Source: Paralithodes platypus
Taxonomy: Eukaryota; Arthropoda; Malacostraca; Decapoda; Lithodidae
Length of the DNA: 64,000 nt
Assembly: GCA_032716605.1 (NCBI GenBank)
Contig: CM064492.1
Coordinates: forward strand, 50,921,766-50,985,765
Direction: 5' to 3'
This document shows positions 30,940-42,298 of the stretch, in pieces (positions within the stretch are counted from its first letter, which is position 1; the number at the start of each line of letters is the position of its first letter). The translations under genes and the position numbers were made by a program. The notes under the pieces are model-generated. The model had not been told where the DNA came from, made no database searches, and saw only the letters and a list, made by a program, of their open reading frames with translations.

Positions 30940-32133
30940 AAGGAGTACAAAGGAAATCAAGCAACAACAGATCTAGTGACCCTTCTAGGCTGCTTGTCCT
31001 CCAAAACACTGAGGATCAAGTGTCCAAACAGTGGTTTAGAGTGGGTAAGGGAACATTGGAAAGGGAACTACTGCCCTGCCACTAACGTGGCAGGACAAGG
31101 AAGTTAGTAGGGGACATATGGGTTAGTAGCTGAGGGGAGGATAAAGTTATTCATTTACAAACGCAGTCAGTCGCGGGTTTGATGCGAGATATTTGTCTAG
31201 GCGGAATTTAAATGAATCAACGGTGCTGCAGTCTATAAGGTCTCGGGGAAGCCCATTCCACAAGTTGACAACTCGATTGAAGAAGAAATTCTTAGATTCG
31301 TGCGAGTTAAAAGATTTATCAATAATTTTGCAACCGTTTCCCCGCGTGTAATTAGATTGGTCGATAGTGAAGTACTTACTAGTTCATATTGTCGATGCCT
31401 TTGATGATTTTGAACACTTGAATTCAGTCGCCTCTTAATCTACGCTGGGTTAAAGGAAATAGATTTAATTCTCTAAGACGCTCTTTGTATGGTTTGTTCT
31501 TTAGGCTAGGTATCATTTTGGTAACTCTACGTTGAACTCGTTCTAGCTTGTTTATATCTTTTTGGTAATAAGGGCCCCAGGATTGAACGCAGTATTCCAG
31601 AAGAGGGCGGACTAAGGAATTGTAAAGGGTTAGGATAACTTCTTTGGATTTATGCTCAAAAGACCTGCCTATAAAGCCAATTATATTGTTTGCCTTCTTA
31701 ACAACTTCTGAACATTGTTGACTCGGTTTTAGGTTACTCGATATTGTTACTCCCAGATCAGTTTCTCTGTTTACATTCTTAAGCTGAGTGCCATTCATCG
31801 AATAGTTTGCTTTCTCATTTAGGTATCCGACATGTAGTACTTTACATTTATCCGCATTGAAACTCATTTGCCAAATTTGGGCCCAACATGACAATTTATC
31901 TAGATTGTGTTGCATATCGTCAACTCGTTCTTTTGAGAGTACGCTATTTGCAATTTTTGTATCGTCAGCAAATTTTGAGATTTTGCAGGTGAGACCCTCA
32001 TCTATGTCGTTGATGTAAATTAGAAAGATAATTGGTCCTAGTACCGATCCCTGGGGTACCCCGCTACTTACATTGGTCCATTTAGATGCCTTACCGTTTA
32101 TGACTACCCTTTGCTTTCTGTTGCTGAGCCAAA
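30936..32133 (-). mobile_element. CR1-like LINE copy B, between (GA)n tracts
   Basis: Same subfamily as copy A. The sense 3' end is two TCCTTTGTAC units, then (TC)n. 3' UTR 30936-31144. ORF2 3' half to 32133, where the 5' truncation again meets (TC)n. It is the longest collinear copy of this subfamily in the window. Confidence 0.85.
31145..32133 (-). pseudogene. CR1-like ORF2: reverse transcriptase palm to C-terminus (copy B)
   Basis: Encodes the second half of a non-LTR retrotransposon reverse transcriptase. From the 5' end: WLSNRKQRVV, SSGVPQGSVLGP (RT block with the PQG motif), KFADDTKI with the catalytic FADD at 31961-31972, ADKCKVLHVG, LGVTISSNLKPS, then the tail LYNSLVRPLLEYCVQSW and RRVTKMIPSLKNKPY. 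The endonuclease and the RT fingers are missing. Two lesions are visible: a TGA at 31424-31426, where copy A has a leucine codon, and a 2-bp loss near 31381 just downstream in the sense direction. The frame is otherwise continuous to FVNE at 31148. Confidence 0.85.
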
Positions 32134-32200
32134 GAGAGAGAGAGAAGTGAGAAGGATAAAGGGGAGAGAGAGAGACGGTGGAGAGTGGGGGCCCAGGGTA
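32134..32200. repeat. GA-rich tract between two LINEs
   Basis: Short imperfect GA repeat, shared by the 5' junction of copy B and the 3' end of the YADD LINE. Confidence 0.85.
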
Positions 32201-32214
32201 AATACAATAAATAA

Positions 32215-33365
32215 AATATGCAAATGAAAATAAAGATTCGGAGTGTCTAACAGATTCGTTCAACGTGTTCCACAATTTCGGGCCCCTGTAATGTAGGCTA
32301 CGTTGTCCATGTTTTGTTCTATAATAAGGTAGTCGTAATGACTCCTCGAGTCCTCGTGTGTTAAAATTGTGTGTCACTAAGTCAAAATTACCATCCCTGA
32401 GTAATTGTTGATTTAGATCTTTATATACAAAACGGACTGCTTGTGAAAAAAAATATATAATTTAATTTCAATAAACCAAGATCTTTATATATAGGTCCAG
32501 TGTGAGCGTTATATATAGGTCCAGTGTGAGCGTTATATATAGGTCCAGTGTGAGCGTTATATATAGGTCCAGTGTGAGCGTTATATATAGGTCCAGTGTG
32601 AGCGTTATATAGGTCCAGTGTGAGCGTTATATATAGGTCCAGTGTGAGCGTTATATATAGGTCCAGTGTGAGCGTTATATAGGTCCAGTGTGAGCGTTAT
32701 ATATAGGTCCAGTGTGAGCGTTATATATAGGTCCAGTGTGAGCGTTATATATAGGTCCAGTGTGAGCGTTATATATAGGTCCAGTGTGAGCGTTATATAT
32801 AGGTCCAGTGTGAGCGTTATATGATTGATAGGTAATAATTCGTAATATCTTTTTCTGAGCTAGAAATATGGCGTCTAAATAAGTTTTATTGGCTCCTCCC
32901 CAGATAGTAGCACAATAAATAATATGAGGATAAATTAAAGCAAAATACATTTGTTTTAGTGAGTTGATGTTGAACGAATCTCTTGTTTTATAAACTATTC
33001 CAGTAATTTTAGATATTTTCAATTTTATGTCATATATGTGTGTTTTCCAGGTCATTGCGCTGTCGATGGTAACACCAAGAAATTTAGCTTCCTTAACCTG
33101 CTCAATAATGTGTTCATCGATTTTAATGACCATATTGGGAATTTGATTCGAGCCAAAATGAGTCACTAAATAATGAGTTTTACCAAGATTGAGCGTTAAA
33201 CTGTTTGATTTAATCTAATTAGAAACTTTGCTAATTTCTTCATTCATTTGGTTTGATAATTCGAGAATATTATTACTCTGTAGATAAATATTGGTATCAT
33301 CGGCATAAAGTAGAAATTTTATTTTAGTGCTTGAATTTATAATATCATTAATAAACAAATTAAAG
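32215..33365 (-). pseudogene. LINE reverse transcriptase fragment with in-frame 8-residue repeat
   Basis: In sense order: LFINDIIN then LLYADDTNIYL (catalytic YADD at 33296-33307), NSLTLNLGKTHY, AKFLGVTIDSAMTWKTH, LIYPHIIYCATIWGG, AQKKILRIITYQ, then repeated YNAHTGPI, then KDLGLLKLNYIFFSQAVRF and a C-terminal block TRGLEESLRLPYYRTKHGQR...GPKLWNTL. There is a TAG at 33215-33217 (probably a former Trp before IKSNSL). Two 22-bp minisatellite units break the frame. The fingers and endonuclease are missing. The tail resembles Jockey/CR1-group LINEs; the exact clade is uncertain. Confidence 0.8.
32484..32822. repeat. 24-bp minisatellite, 14 units, inside LINE ORF
   Basis: Unit TTATATATAGGTCCAGTGTGAGCG. 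Fourteen copies, twelve of 24 bp and two of 22 bp (lacking one TA; units 6 and 9 from the left). A 24-bp unit preserves the minus-strand frame (YNAHTGPI); a 22-bp unit creates a TAA. Confidence 0.95.
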
Positions 33366-33745
33366 AGAAGGGAGAAAGAGAGTGAGAGAGAGGGAAGTGG
33401 AGAGAGAGGGGGGGAGATAAGGAAGGGTAGAGGGGAGAGAGAGACGGGGGAGAGAAGGGGCACAGGGAAAAGAGAGGGGAGAGAGAGACGGAGGTGAGAA
33501 GGAAGAGTGAGGGGGAGGCAGTGGGTAGCTCCAGGGAGAGAGAAGGAGAACATTGAGAGAGAAGGAAAATAAAAGGTAAAGGGGAAGACAGAGGGAGGAT
33601 GGGGGGTCAAGGGTAGAAAGAGATAGGGGGGAGGGGAGAAGGGGGGCAGAGGGGAAATAGAGGGTAGAAAGAGAGAGAGAGAGAGGGGGGGGGGCGGGGG
33701 TAAGGGGATAATGAGAGGCGAGGGGACAGTAACGACGAGGGGGAC
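33366..33745. repeat. GA-rich purine repeat
   Basis: Irregular GAGAGA/GGGGAG repeat with spaced GGAGAGAGAGACGG motifs. The overlapping proline/serine/leucine reading frame is an artefact. Confidence 0.85.
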
Positions 33746-33814
33746 GAATGGGGGCCAGATCGACGCCATCTATAGGGAAATACAGACCTATTCCATTACA
33801 GCGTCCAGTATGCT

Positions 33815-34029
33815 TATAGGTAGTGCCCGCGAACTTGACAATAATCTTGACCCCTTAACTTCTTATAACTCGAAATGAATGAAAGTAATTGGGCTGACGT
33901 TTCTATAATTTGGGAAGAGTCCATCAGAAAATGAGAGAAGATATTTACAGCCAGTTTGCTCTAGGCCCTTTTGAGTTATAGAGACGTCAGGGATCAAGAT
34001 TATTGTCAAATTCGTTGGCGCTACCTATA
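33815..34029. mobile_element. Mariner-like MITE, about 40-bp TIRs, TA target
   Basis: TATAGGTAGTGCCCGCGAAC at the left and CGTTGGCGCTACCTATA at the right, with ACTTGACAATAATCTTGA inverted as ATCAAGATTATTGTCAAAT. TA dinucleotides flank both ends. Confidence 0.8.
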
Positions 34030-34274
34030 GTATTTGCCTTTTAAACAACCAGTCAAACCTTCGTCTGCTGTGCTAATCAAACCAAGCGAAATATATAAAC
34101 CAATGCAAACTATAGATTCACAAAACTCACGAATCGGTAACCTCCAAGAAGACAGATTTGACAATAAACGTTACAATAAACGTCTAATAAACATGTAACA
34201 CATACAAAAAAAAAAAGGGTTACTCAACGAATTAGAAAGATACGCCCTCTCACTTGGTACTGATGCTAAGAAAG
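34030..34274. other. Stretch without recognised features
   Basis: Nothing recognised. Confidence 0.5.
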
Positions 34275-34632
34275 TTAAGGGGAGGCAGTTGTTTTTTTCG
34301 AGTCTTCCTCCTCCCTCATGTTTAGCTCTATTAGTTATGAGATTTCAAGACATTCGCCCCATTAGTTTGGCGATATTCATACCTTTTGCCCCATTGTTTT
34401 GCCAATATTAAGACCTTTCGTGCCATTTAGGTGTCGATTTTTTCCTGGCGAGCGATAGCGAGCCTGTAATTATAGAAGTAACCGCCCTTCGGCCGGGACA
34501 TTTTTCTACCGAAAAATGTACACATTTATATTGAAGCCCCCCATCAATATAAATGTGTACATTTGTTCGGTCTTGTGGGTGTTCTTTTAAGTTTGATATA
34601 GGTTTAGAGAGCAAACTAAACCCCCTGTTTAA
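34275..34632 (+). mobile_element. M1 MITE copy 10
   Basis: TTAAGGGGAGGCAG at the left, ending near GTTTAA (34629-34632). It contains an extra perfect palindrome at 34514-34564 not seen in the other copies. Confidence 0.85.
34514..34564. repeat. Perfect 21-bp inverted repeat with 9-nt loop
   Basis: AAATGTACACATTTATATTGA (34514-34534) is exactly reverse complementary to 34544-34564; the loop is AGCCCCCCA. It replaces the usual AAAGGGGGTCTAGG segment of M1. Confidence 0.95.
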
Positions 34633-34684
34633 ACCATTGAGTCGAACCAGTAAATTATGCTGAACAATACCGTCTGAGCTTTAT

Positions 34685-34998
34685 TATGTTTCTAGTTTCC
34701 TCCCTAGACCTCCATCAAAATTAAAACAAAACATCCATTAGATCCCCCTTCTAAATTAATTTGTACATTTTTCGGTATAAAAATTTCCCGGCCAATGGCC
34801 GGTTCTTCCAAAATTACAGGCTCATTATTGTTCGCCAGGAAACCTAAATAGCACGAAAGGTCTTAATATTGACAAAAAAATGAGGCGAAAGGTCTTAAAT
34901 TCGACAAACTAATGGGGCAAACATCTTAAAATCTGAAAACTAATGGGACTAAACATGAGGGAGAAGGGGATCTAAGAAAACGACACATCTCCCCTTAA
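34685..34998 (-). mobile_element. M1 MITE copy 11, 3'-truncated
   Basis: Starts inside the family sequence (CTAGTTTCCTCCCTAGACC) and ends CATCTCCCCTTAA at 34998. Inverted relative to copy 10, 50 bp away. Confidence 0.8.
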
Positions 34999-35129
34999 TG
35001 TGGCCAACTACATGTACTTTATCTGATCGCAAGCAAGCCTTCAAACTATACCTATCACAATATATTATTATGGTCCATGTAAATTATTATCGTTTGGCCA
35101 TTGTTATTAATTTGGAAGAACATGCAAGC

Positions 35130-35706
35130 TTAACCCTTTCAAGATCCGATTACGCATTTCTTTTCTGCTTTCTGGGTATTATTAGACGATTGTATTCTCA
35201 TTCTGGGGTGGATGGGACTCGTTAGCCTTGGTCGGAAACCCATCTAGGGGAGACACTTATAAAAATCAGGGTGGATGGGACTCGTCAGCCTTGGTCGGCA
35301 TCCTGTCTAGGGGAGTAAACCTGATACAAATCCGTACTGCTTATCTAAGTGTAAGGCAGGTTAGTGGATGGACTAGCCGAACACCACTGTAGAAAAATAG
35401 TGCTAACAAGATACATATATAGAGGGCCTCGGAGTTGGACAGATCCCAAATTGAGTGGTCAATCCTGTAAGTTATTTAGTAAACTGGTCCGCTTGGGGCC
35501 TTCTGTGTATGGCCACCCTCATGAAGGGGAGTAAGGCGTCCGGGAATAGATATATATATATATATTCTGATTAGAGAGGAAGTCAGGAGGTTAATTGAAA
35601 TATTCTTTACACTTATAATGCCCACAGATCCTTCCTAAACTGTATATAATCGTCTAATCATAGCCAGAATATACTGTCGAAATGCGTCATAATCTTCAGA
35701 GGGTTA
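35130..35706 (+). mobile_element. M3 MITE split by an insertion
   Basis: Left TTAACCCTTTCAAGATCCG...TTAGACGATTGTATTC (35130-35195); right GATCCTTCCTAAACTG...ATGCGTCATAATCTTCAGAGGG (35630-35706). The insertion at about 35196-35565 interrupts it. Confidence 0.75.
35196..35565 (+). mobile_element. SINE-like insertion with a tandem head and (TA)n tail
   Basis: GGTGGATGGGACTCGT(T/C)AGCCTTGGTCGG occurs twice (35210, 35270). The element ends in (TA)n near 35552-35566. ATTCT flanks both sides as a possible short TSD. No Pol III boxes were identified. Confidence 0.5.
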
Positions 35707-35755
35707 TAGGTCAATATTGTTCGTGGATATGGTGTCAAAGGCTAATATATATCTA

Positions 35756-36130
35756 TTAAGGGGAGATGGGCTGGTTTTCTGGACCCGCTTCTCCCTCGTG
35801 TTTAGCACCATTGTTTTTTTTTAGATTTTAAGACGTTCGGCCCATTAGTTTGGTTATTTTAAGACTTTGCACCCCATTTGTTTTCAATAATAAGACCTTT
35901 CGTGCCATTTAGGTGTCGATTTTTTCCTGGCGAGCGACAGTGAGCCTGAAATTATTAGAGTAATCGACCTTCAGCCGGGACATTTTTCTACCGACAAATT
36001 TACAAACTTATCTTGAAAGAGGGTCTACGGGGTGTTTTTTACAACTTGATGGAGGTTTATGGAGGACACTAAACAAATACTAAAACAAAAATCCAAACAT
36101 TAAGCAAGTAAATAAGCCCATCTCCCCTAA
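35756..36130 (+). mobile_element. M1 MITE copy 12
   Basis: TTAAGGGGAGATGGGCTGG at the left, AAGCCCATCTCCCCTAA at the right: a clear 15-bp TIR. Internal units and GGCGAGCGACAGTGAGCC core present. Confidence 0.9.
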
Positions 36131-36302
36131 ATTGACCGGAACGCTCTTTCCCTTTCTAGTTACGGTTTATCTGTGTTTGTTTTTTATCCCTACAATTTCA
36201 GCCATTCTTATATATTCTCTTACATTTATATTATTTTTTTGCCAGTAAATACAATGCTCAAACGTCGTGTACTAAAGTGTATTCAAGCAAAATTTGCAAT
36301 GA

Positions 36303-39300
36303 TGCCTTTCTATACTTCCTATACTGCCTTTCTATACTTCCTATACTGCCTTTCTATACTTCCTATACTGCCTTTCTATACTTCCTATACTGCCTTTCTA
36401 TACTTCCTATACTGCCTTTCTATACTTCCTATACTGCCTTTCTATACTTCCTATACTGCCTTTCTATACTTCCTATACTGCCTTTCTATACTTCCTATAC
36501 TGCCTTTCTATACTTCCTATACTGCCTTTCTATACTTCCTATACTGCCTTTCTATACTTCCTATACTGTCTTTCTATACTTCCTATACTGCCTTTCTATA
36601 CTTCCTATACTGCCTTTCTATACTTACTATACTGTCTTTCTATACTTCCTATACTGCCTTTCTATACTTCCTATACTGCCTTTCTATACTTCCTATACTG
36701 CCTTTCTATACTTCTATACTTCTATACTGCCTTTATATACTTTCTATGCTGCCTTTCTATACTTCCTATACTGCCTTTCTATACTTCCTATACTGCCTTT
36801 CTATACTTACTATACTGCCTTTCTATACTTCCTATACTGCCTTTCTATACTTCCTATACTGCCTTTCTATACTTCCTATACTGCCTTTCTATACTTCCTA
36901 TACTGCCTTAGTATACTTCCTATACTGCCTTTCTATACTTACTATACTGCCTTTCTATACTTCCTATACTGCCTTTCTATACTTCCTATACTGCCTTTCT
37001 ATACTTCCTATACTGCCTTAGTATACTTCCTATACTGCCTTTCTATACTTACTATACTGCCTTTCTATACTTCCTATACTGCCTTTCTATACTTCCTATA
37101 CTGCCTTTCTATACTTCCTATACTGCCTTTCTATACTTCCTATACTGCCTTAGTATACTTCCTATACTGCCTTTCTATACTTCCTATACTGCCTTTCTAT
37201 ACTTCCTATACTGCCTTTCTATACTTCCTATACTGCCTTTCTATACTTCCTATACTGCCTTTCTATACTTCCTATACTGCCTTTCTATACTTCCTATACT
37301 GCCTTTCTATATATACTTCCTATACTGTCTTTCTATATATACTTCCTATACTGCCTTTCTATATATACTTCCTATACTGCCTTTATACTGCCTTCTATAC
37401 TTCCTATACTGCCTTTCTATACTTCCTATACTGCCTTTCTATACTTCCTATACTGCCTTTCTATACTTCCTATACTGCCTTTCTATACTTCCTATACTGC
37501 CTTTCTATACTTCCTATACTGCCTTTCTATACTTCCTATACTGCCTTTCTATACTTCCTATACTGCCTTTCTATACTGCCTTTCTATACTTTCCTATACT
37601 GTGCCTTTCTATACTTCCTATACTGCCTTTCTATACTATACTGTCTTTCTATACTTCCTATACTGCCTTTCTATACTTCCTATACTGCCTTTCTATACTT
37701 CCTATACTGCCTTTCTATACTTCCTATACTGCCTTTCTATACTTCCTATACTGCCTTTCTATACTTCCTATACTGCCTTTCTATACTTCCTATACTGCCT
37801 TTCTATACTTCCTATACTGCCTTTCTATACTTCCTATACTGCCTTTCTATACTTCCTATACTGCCTTTCTATACTTCCTATACTGCCTTTCTATACTTCC
37901 TATACTGCCTTTCTATACTTCCTATACTGCCTTTCTATACTTCCTATACTGCCTTTCTATACTTCCTATACTGCCTTTCTATACTTCCTATACTGCCTTT
38001 CTATACTTCCTATACTGCCTTTCTATACTTCCTATACTGCCTTTCTATACTTCCTATACTGCCTTTCTATACTTCCTATACTGCCTTTCTATACTTCCTA
38101 TACTGCCTTTCTATACTTCCTATACTGCCTTTCTATACTTCCTATACTGCCTTTCTATACTTCCTATACTGCCTTTCTATACTTCCTATACTGCCTTTCT
38201 ATACTTCCTATACTGCCTTTCTATACTTCCTATACTGCCTTTCTATACTTCCTATACTGCCTTTCTATACTTCCTATACTGCCTTTCTATACTTCCTATA
38301 CTGCCTTTCTATACTTCCTATACTGCCTTTCTATACTTCCTATACTGCCTTTCTATACTTCCTATACTGCCTTTCTATACTTCCTATACTGCCTTTCTAT
38401 ACTTCCTATACTGCCTTTCTATACTTCCTATACTGCCTTTCTATACTTCCTATACTGCCTTACCATACTTCCTATACTGCCTTTCTATACTTCCTATACT
38501 GCCTTACCATACTTCCTATACTGCCTTACCATACTTCCTATACTGCATTACCATACTTTCTATACTTCCTATACTGCCTTATCATACTTCCTATACTGCC
38601 TTTCTGTGCTTCCTATACTGCCTTTCTATACTTCCTATACTGCCTTTCTATACTTACTATACTGCCTTTCTATACTTCCTATACTGCCTTTCTATACTTT
38701 CTATACTGCCTTTCTATACTTACTATACTGCCTTTCTATACTTCCTATACTGCCTTTCTATACTTCCTATACTGCCTTTCTATACTTCCTATACTGCCTT
38801 AGTATACTTCCTATACTGCCTTTCTATACTTACTATACTGCCTTACTATACTTCCTATACTGCCTTTCTATACTTACTATACTGCCTTTCTATACTTCCT
38901 ATACTGCCTTTCTATACTTCCTATACTGCCTTTCTATACTTCCTATACTGCCTTAGTATACTTCCTATACTGCCTTTCTATACTTACTATACTGCCTTAC
39001 TATACTTCCTATACTGCCTTTCTATACTTACTATACTGCCTTTCTATACTTCCTATACTGCCTTTCTATACTTCCTATACTGCCTTTCTATACTTACTAT
39101 ACTGCCTTTCTATACTTCCTATACTGCCTTTCTATACTTACTATAGCCTACTGCCTTTCTATACTTCCTATACTGCCTTTCTATACTTCCTATACTGCCT
39201 TTCTATACCTACTATACTGCCTTTCTATACTTACTATACTGCCTTTCTATACTTCCTATACTGCCTTTCTATACTTACTATACTGCCTTATTATACTTCC

Positions 39301-40142
39301 TATACTGCCTTTCTATACTTCCTATACTGCCTTTCTATACTTCCTATACTGCCTTTCTATACTTACTATACTGCCTTTCTATACTTACTATACTGCCTTT
39401 CCATACTTCCTATACTGTCTTTCTATACTTACTATAGCCTACTGCCTTTCTATACTTCCTATACTGCCTTTCTATACTTCCTATACTGCCTTTCTATACC
39501 TACTATACTGTCTCTCTATACTTACTATACTGCCTTTCTATACTTCCTATACTGCCTTTCTATACTTCCTATACTGCCTTTCTATACTTACTCTAGCCTA
39601 CTGCCTTTCTATACTTCCTATACTGCCTTTCTATACTTACTATAGCCTACTGCCTTTCTATACTTCTTATACTGCCTTTCTATACTTACTATACTGCCTT
39701 TATATACTTCCTATACTGCCTTTCTATACTTCCTATACTGCCTTTCTATACTTCCTATACTGCCTTTCTATACTTCCTATACTGCCTTTGTATACTTCCT
39801 ATACTGCCTTTCTATACTTCCTATACTGCCTTTGTATACTTCCTATACTGCCTTAGTATACTTCCTATACTGCCTTAGTATACTTCCTATACTGCCTTAG
39901 TATACTTCCTATACTGCCTTTGTATACTTCCTATACTGCCTTTCTATACTTCCTATACTGTCTTTCTATACTTCCTATACTGCTTTTCTATACTTTCTAT
40001 ACTGCCTTACTATACTTCCTATACTGCCTTTCTATACTTCCTATACTGCCTTTCTATAATTCCTATACTGCCTTTCTATACTTCCTATACTGCCTTTCTA
40101 TACTTCCTATACTGCCTTTCTATACTTCCTATACTGCCTTTT
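36303..40142. repeat. 22-bp satellite array, about 174 units
   Basis: Unit TGCCTTTCTATACTTCCTATAC. 37654-38460 is essentially perfect (about 37 units). Both flanks carry variants (TACTATAC, TTAGTATAC, TACCATAC, GTCTTTC). Because 22 is not a multiple of 3 and the unit has no plus-strand stop in any phase, all three plus frames stay open for up to 841 codons, giving a 22-residue peptide period. The minus strand has TAG in every unit. Not a gene. Confidence 0.97.
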
Positions 40143-40396
40143 TAAACTGCTCGTGTGACGCCGCATTTATTTTGTATTTCCTATATCAATGTATAGAAAG
40201 GCAGTGTTACCAAAATATGCCAGGTTAGCTTGAATACATTTTACCTGCCTAATCTAATTTATCGAATGATCATAACATAGAGTGCTTAAAATACATGCCT
40301 ATAGCTTACGTATTTCAGTTTTTTATGTTGTATTTCATAATATTATGTTGCTAAACCTTCAATGTGTTATTTCCACATAGTGATTTTGATACATTA
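40143..40396. other. Stretch without recognised features
   Basis: Short AT-rich spacer between two tandem arrays. It contains one inverted satellite fragment, TATAGAAAGGCAGTG (about 40191). Confidence 0.5.
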
Positions 40397-40612
40397 TTTT
40401 GCCTTTATATTGTGCGGTTCCTATTTTGCCTTTATATTGTGCGGTTCCTATTTTGCCTTTATATTGTGCGGTTCCTATTTTGCCTTTATATTGTGCGGTT
40501 CCTATTTTGCCTTTATATTGTGCGGTTCCTATTTTGCCTTTATATTGTGCGGTTCCTATTTTGCCTTTATATTGTGCGGTTCCTATTTTGCCTTTATATT
40601 GTGCGGTTCCTA
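40397..40612. repeat. 27-bp tandem repeat, 8 units
   Basis: Unit TTTTGCCTTTATATTGTGCGGTTCCTA, essentially identical copies. Its length is a multiple of 3, so three 9-residue-period frames stay open. Not considered coding. Confidence 0.95.
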
Positions 40613-40707
40613 TTTGTGTTTGCTAATTTTGCATGTTTTTCATTTCAATTGTCAATTTTGGTGTGCATTATACTGTACTGTATCTAATACCAAGAACGGA
40701 ATATTTG

Positions 40708-40945
40708 TTGAAACTCTGAATTCGGGACACAGTTTTTGAGCGTATCTACAGAGAGAGGAAAGTCGGTCAAGAAAAATACCTAAACCTGGTTGAAACTCTG
40801 AATTACGGACATGATTTTTTAGCGTGCCTATACAAAGAGACGAAAGTCGGTGAAGCAAAATCCATATAGTGTATCTGGTTGAAACTCCGAATTACGAACA
40901 CAATTTTTGAGCGTGCCTACACAGAGAAAAGTCGGTCAATATACT
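40708..40945. repeat. Three tandem units of about 80-90 bp
   Basis: TTGAAACTC(T/C)GAATT...TTTGAGCGT...CAGAGAGA...AAAGTCGGT recurs at 40709, 40790 and 40879. Confidence 0.85.
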
Positions 40946-41076
40946 TTTACTTCAGAGTCAATCAACCTTTCTGGATTATTAAGCCAGCACACCGTAAGTC
41001 AAGAATAACGTCAGGACTGAAACTCCTTTTCGAGAACTCCAGTCCCTTCAGTCGGTTAAGAAAATATCCATAGATC

Positions 41077-41443
41077 TTAAGGGGCTAATGGCTGCTTTTC
41101 TTTGGTCTATTCAGTTATTAATGTATTTTTTAGTTTCATCGCTAGACCTCCATCAAGCTAAAAATTACACCCCCTAAACCCCTTTCAAGATAAATTTGTA
41201 CATTTTTCGGTAGAAAAATGTCCTGGCCGAAGGCTGGTTTCTCTTAAAATTACAGGCTCGCTGTCGTTCACAAGGAAAAAATCGACACCTAAATGGCACG
41301 AAAGGTCATAAAATTGACTAGGAAATGAGGTGATCGGTGTTAATATCGCCAAACTAATGGGCCGAATGTCTTAACATCTCTAAACTAATATGCTAAACAT
41401 GAGGGAGAAGCGGGTCCAGAAAAAGCGACTACCACCCCCTTAA
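41077..41443 (-). mobile_element. M1 MITE copy 13
   Basis: TTAAGGGGCTAATGGC at the left, ACTACCACCCCCTTAA at the right. 367 bp in reverse orientation with intact TTAA at both ends. Confidence 0.9.
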
Positions 41444-41870
41444 ATATGGCGTCTGAACCGGCGAAGGTGGCGCAACTCCCCCTATAGAAAACGTTGAGCA
41501 AGAGGACACCAAGATTATTGTCATGAGTCTGGTGGGAATGGTCCAAGGCTGACGTATATTATGGCCAGGGTGTACGGCAAAGAAGAGGGGTGTGTGGAGG
41601 AGAGGTGTGGAGAGTAGTGGTGTGGTGTGAAGAGGAGAGGAGAGGGGTGTAGGGCAAAGAAGAGGAGCTGAGTGGAGGGGTGTGTAGAGCAAAGCAGAGT
41701 AGAGGAGAAGAGAGGGGTGTAGAGCAAAGCAGAGCAGAGGAGAGGAGTGGAGAGGTGTGGTGTGGAGAGGAGTGGAGAGGAGAGGGGTTTAGAGTAAAGC
41801 AGAGTAGAGGAGAGGAGTGGAGAGGTGTTGTGTGGAGAGGAGAGGAGAGGAGAGAGGTGTAGGGCAAAGT
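41444..41870. repeat. Purine-rich satellite, left block
   Basis: GAGGAGAGGAGTGGAGAGGTGTGG-type minisatellite from about 41580, preceded by the GGGAATGGTCCAAGGCTGACG core (41536) that recurs through 44-47.6 kb. Confidence 0.85.
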
Positions 41871-42298
41871 AGAGTACAAAGGAGTACAAAGAAAATCTAG
41901 CAACAACAGGGCTGGTGACCCTTCTAGGCTGCTTGTCCTCCAAAACACTGAGGATCAAGTGTCCAAACAGTGGCTTAGAGTGGGTAAGGGAAAACTGGAA
42001 AGGGAACTACTGCCCTGGAACTAATGTCCGTGGCAGGATTAGGAAGTTAGTAGGGGACAGATGGGTTAGTAACATAACAGCTATAAGTGATCTTTCGTAT
42101 ATCTGGGGGGAAAAAAGTAACGTCTTAGTAATATATATACGCAATAATCCTTGATGTAGCTAAGGGGGAAATTAAATAAAGTTATTCATTTACAAACGCA
42201 GTCAGTTGCGGATGTGATGCAAGATATTTGTTTAGGCGAAGTTTAAATGAATCAACGGTGCTGCAGTCTATAACATCTCGGGGAAGCCCATTCCACGT
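41871..42298 (-). mobile_element. CR1-like LINE copy C, 3' end
   Basis: Sense 3' end TTTGTACTCCTTTGTACTC against a purine satellite. 3' UTR 41871-42180. The ORF2 tail (WNGLPRDVIDCSTVDSFKLRL...FVNE) is 42181-42298. At 42298/42299 it joins head-on to plus-strand LINE sequence. Confidence 0.85.

Larger units (their letters stand above)
32201..33365 (-). mobile_element. Second LINE (YADD type) with internal minisatellite expansion
   Basis: 5'-truncated minus-strand LINE unrelated at subfamily level to copies A-F. It too lies between purine-rich (GA-type) tracts. 32484-32822 is a 24-bp tandem array inside the coding region. See the coding entry for domains. Confidence 0.8.

Noticed and set aside
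36277..38956. 841-, 451- and 282-residue open frames over the 22-bp array, with a 22-residue peptide repeat
   Set aside because: Pure tandem repeat with no stop in any plus-strand phase. The three frames encode the same peptide out of register. No start context or flanking coding sequence.
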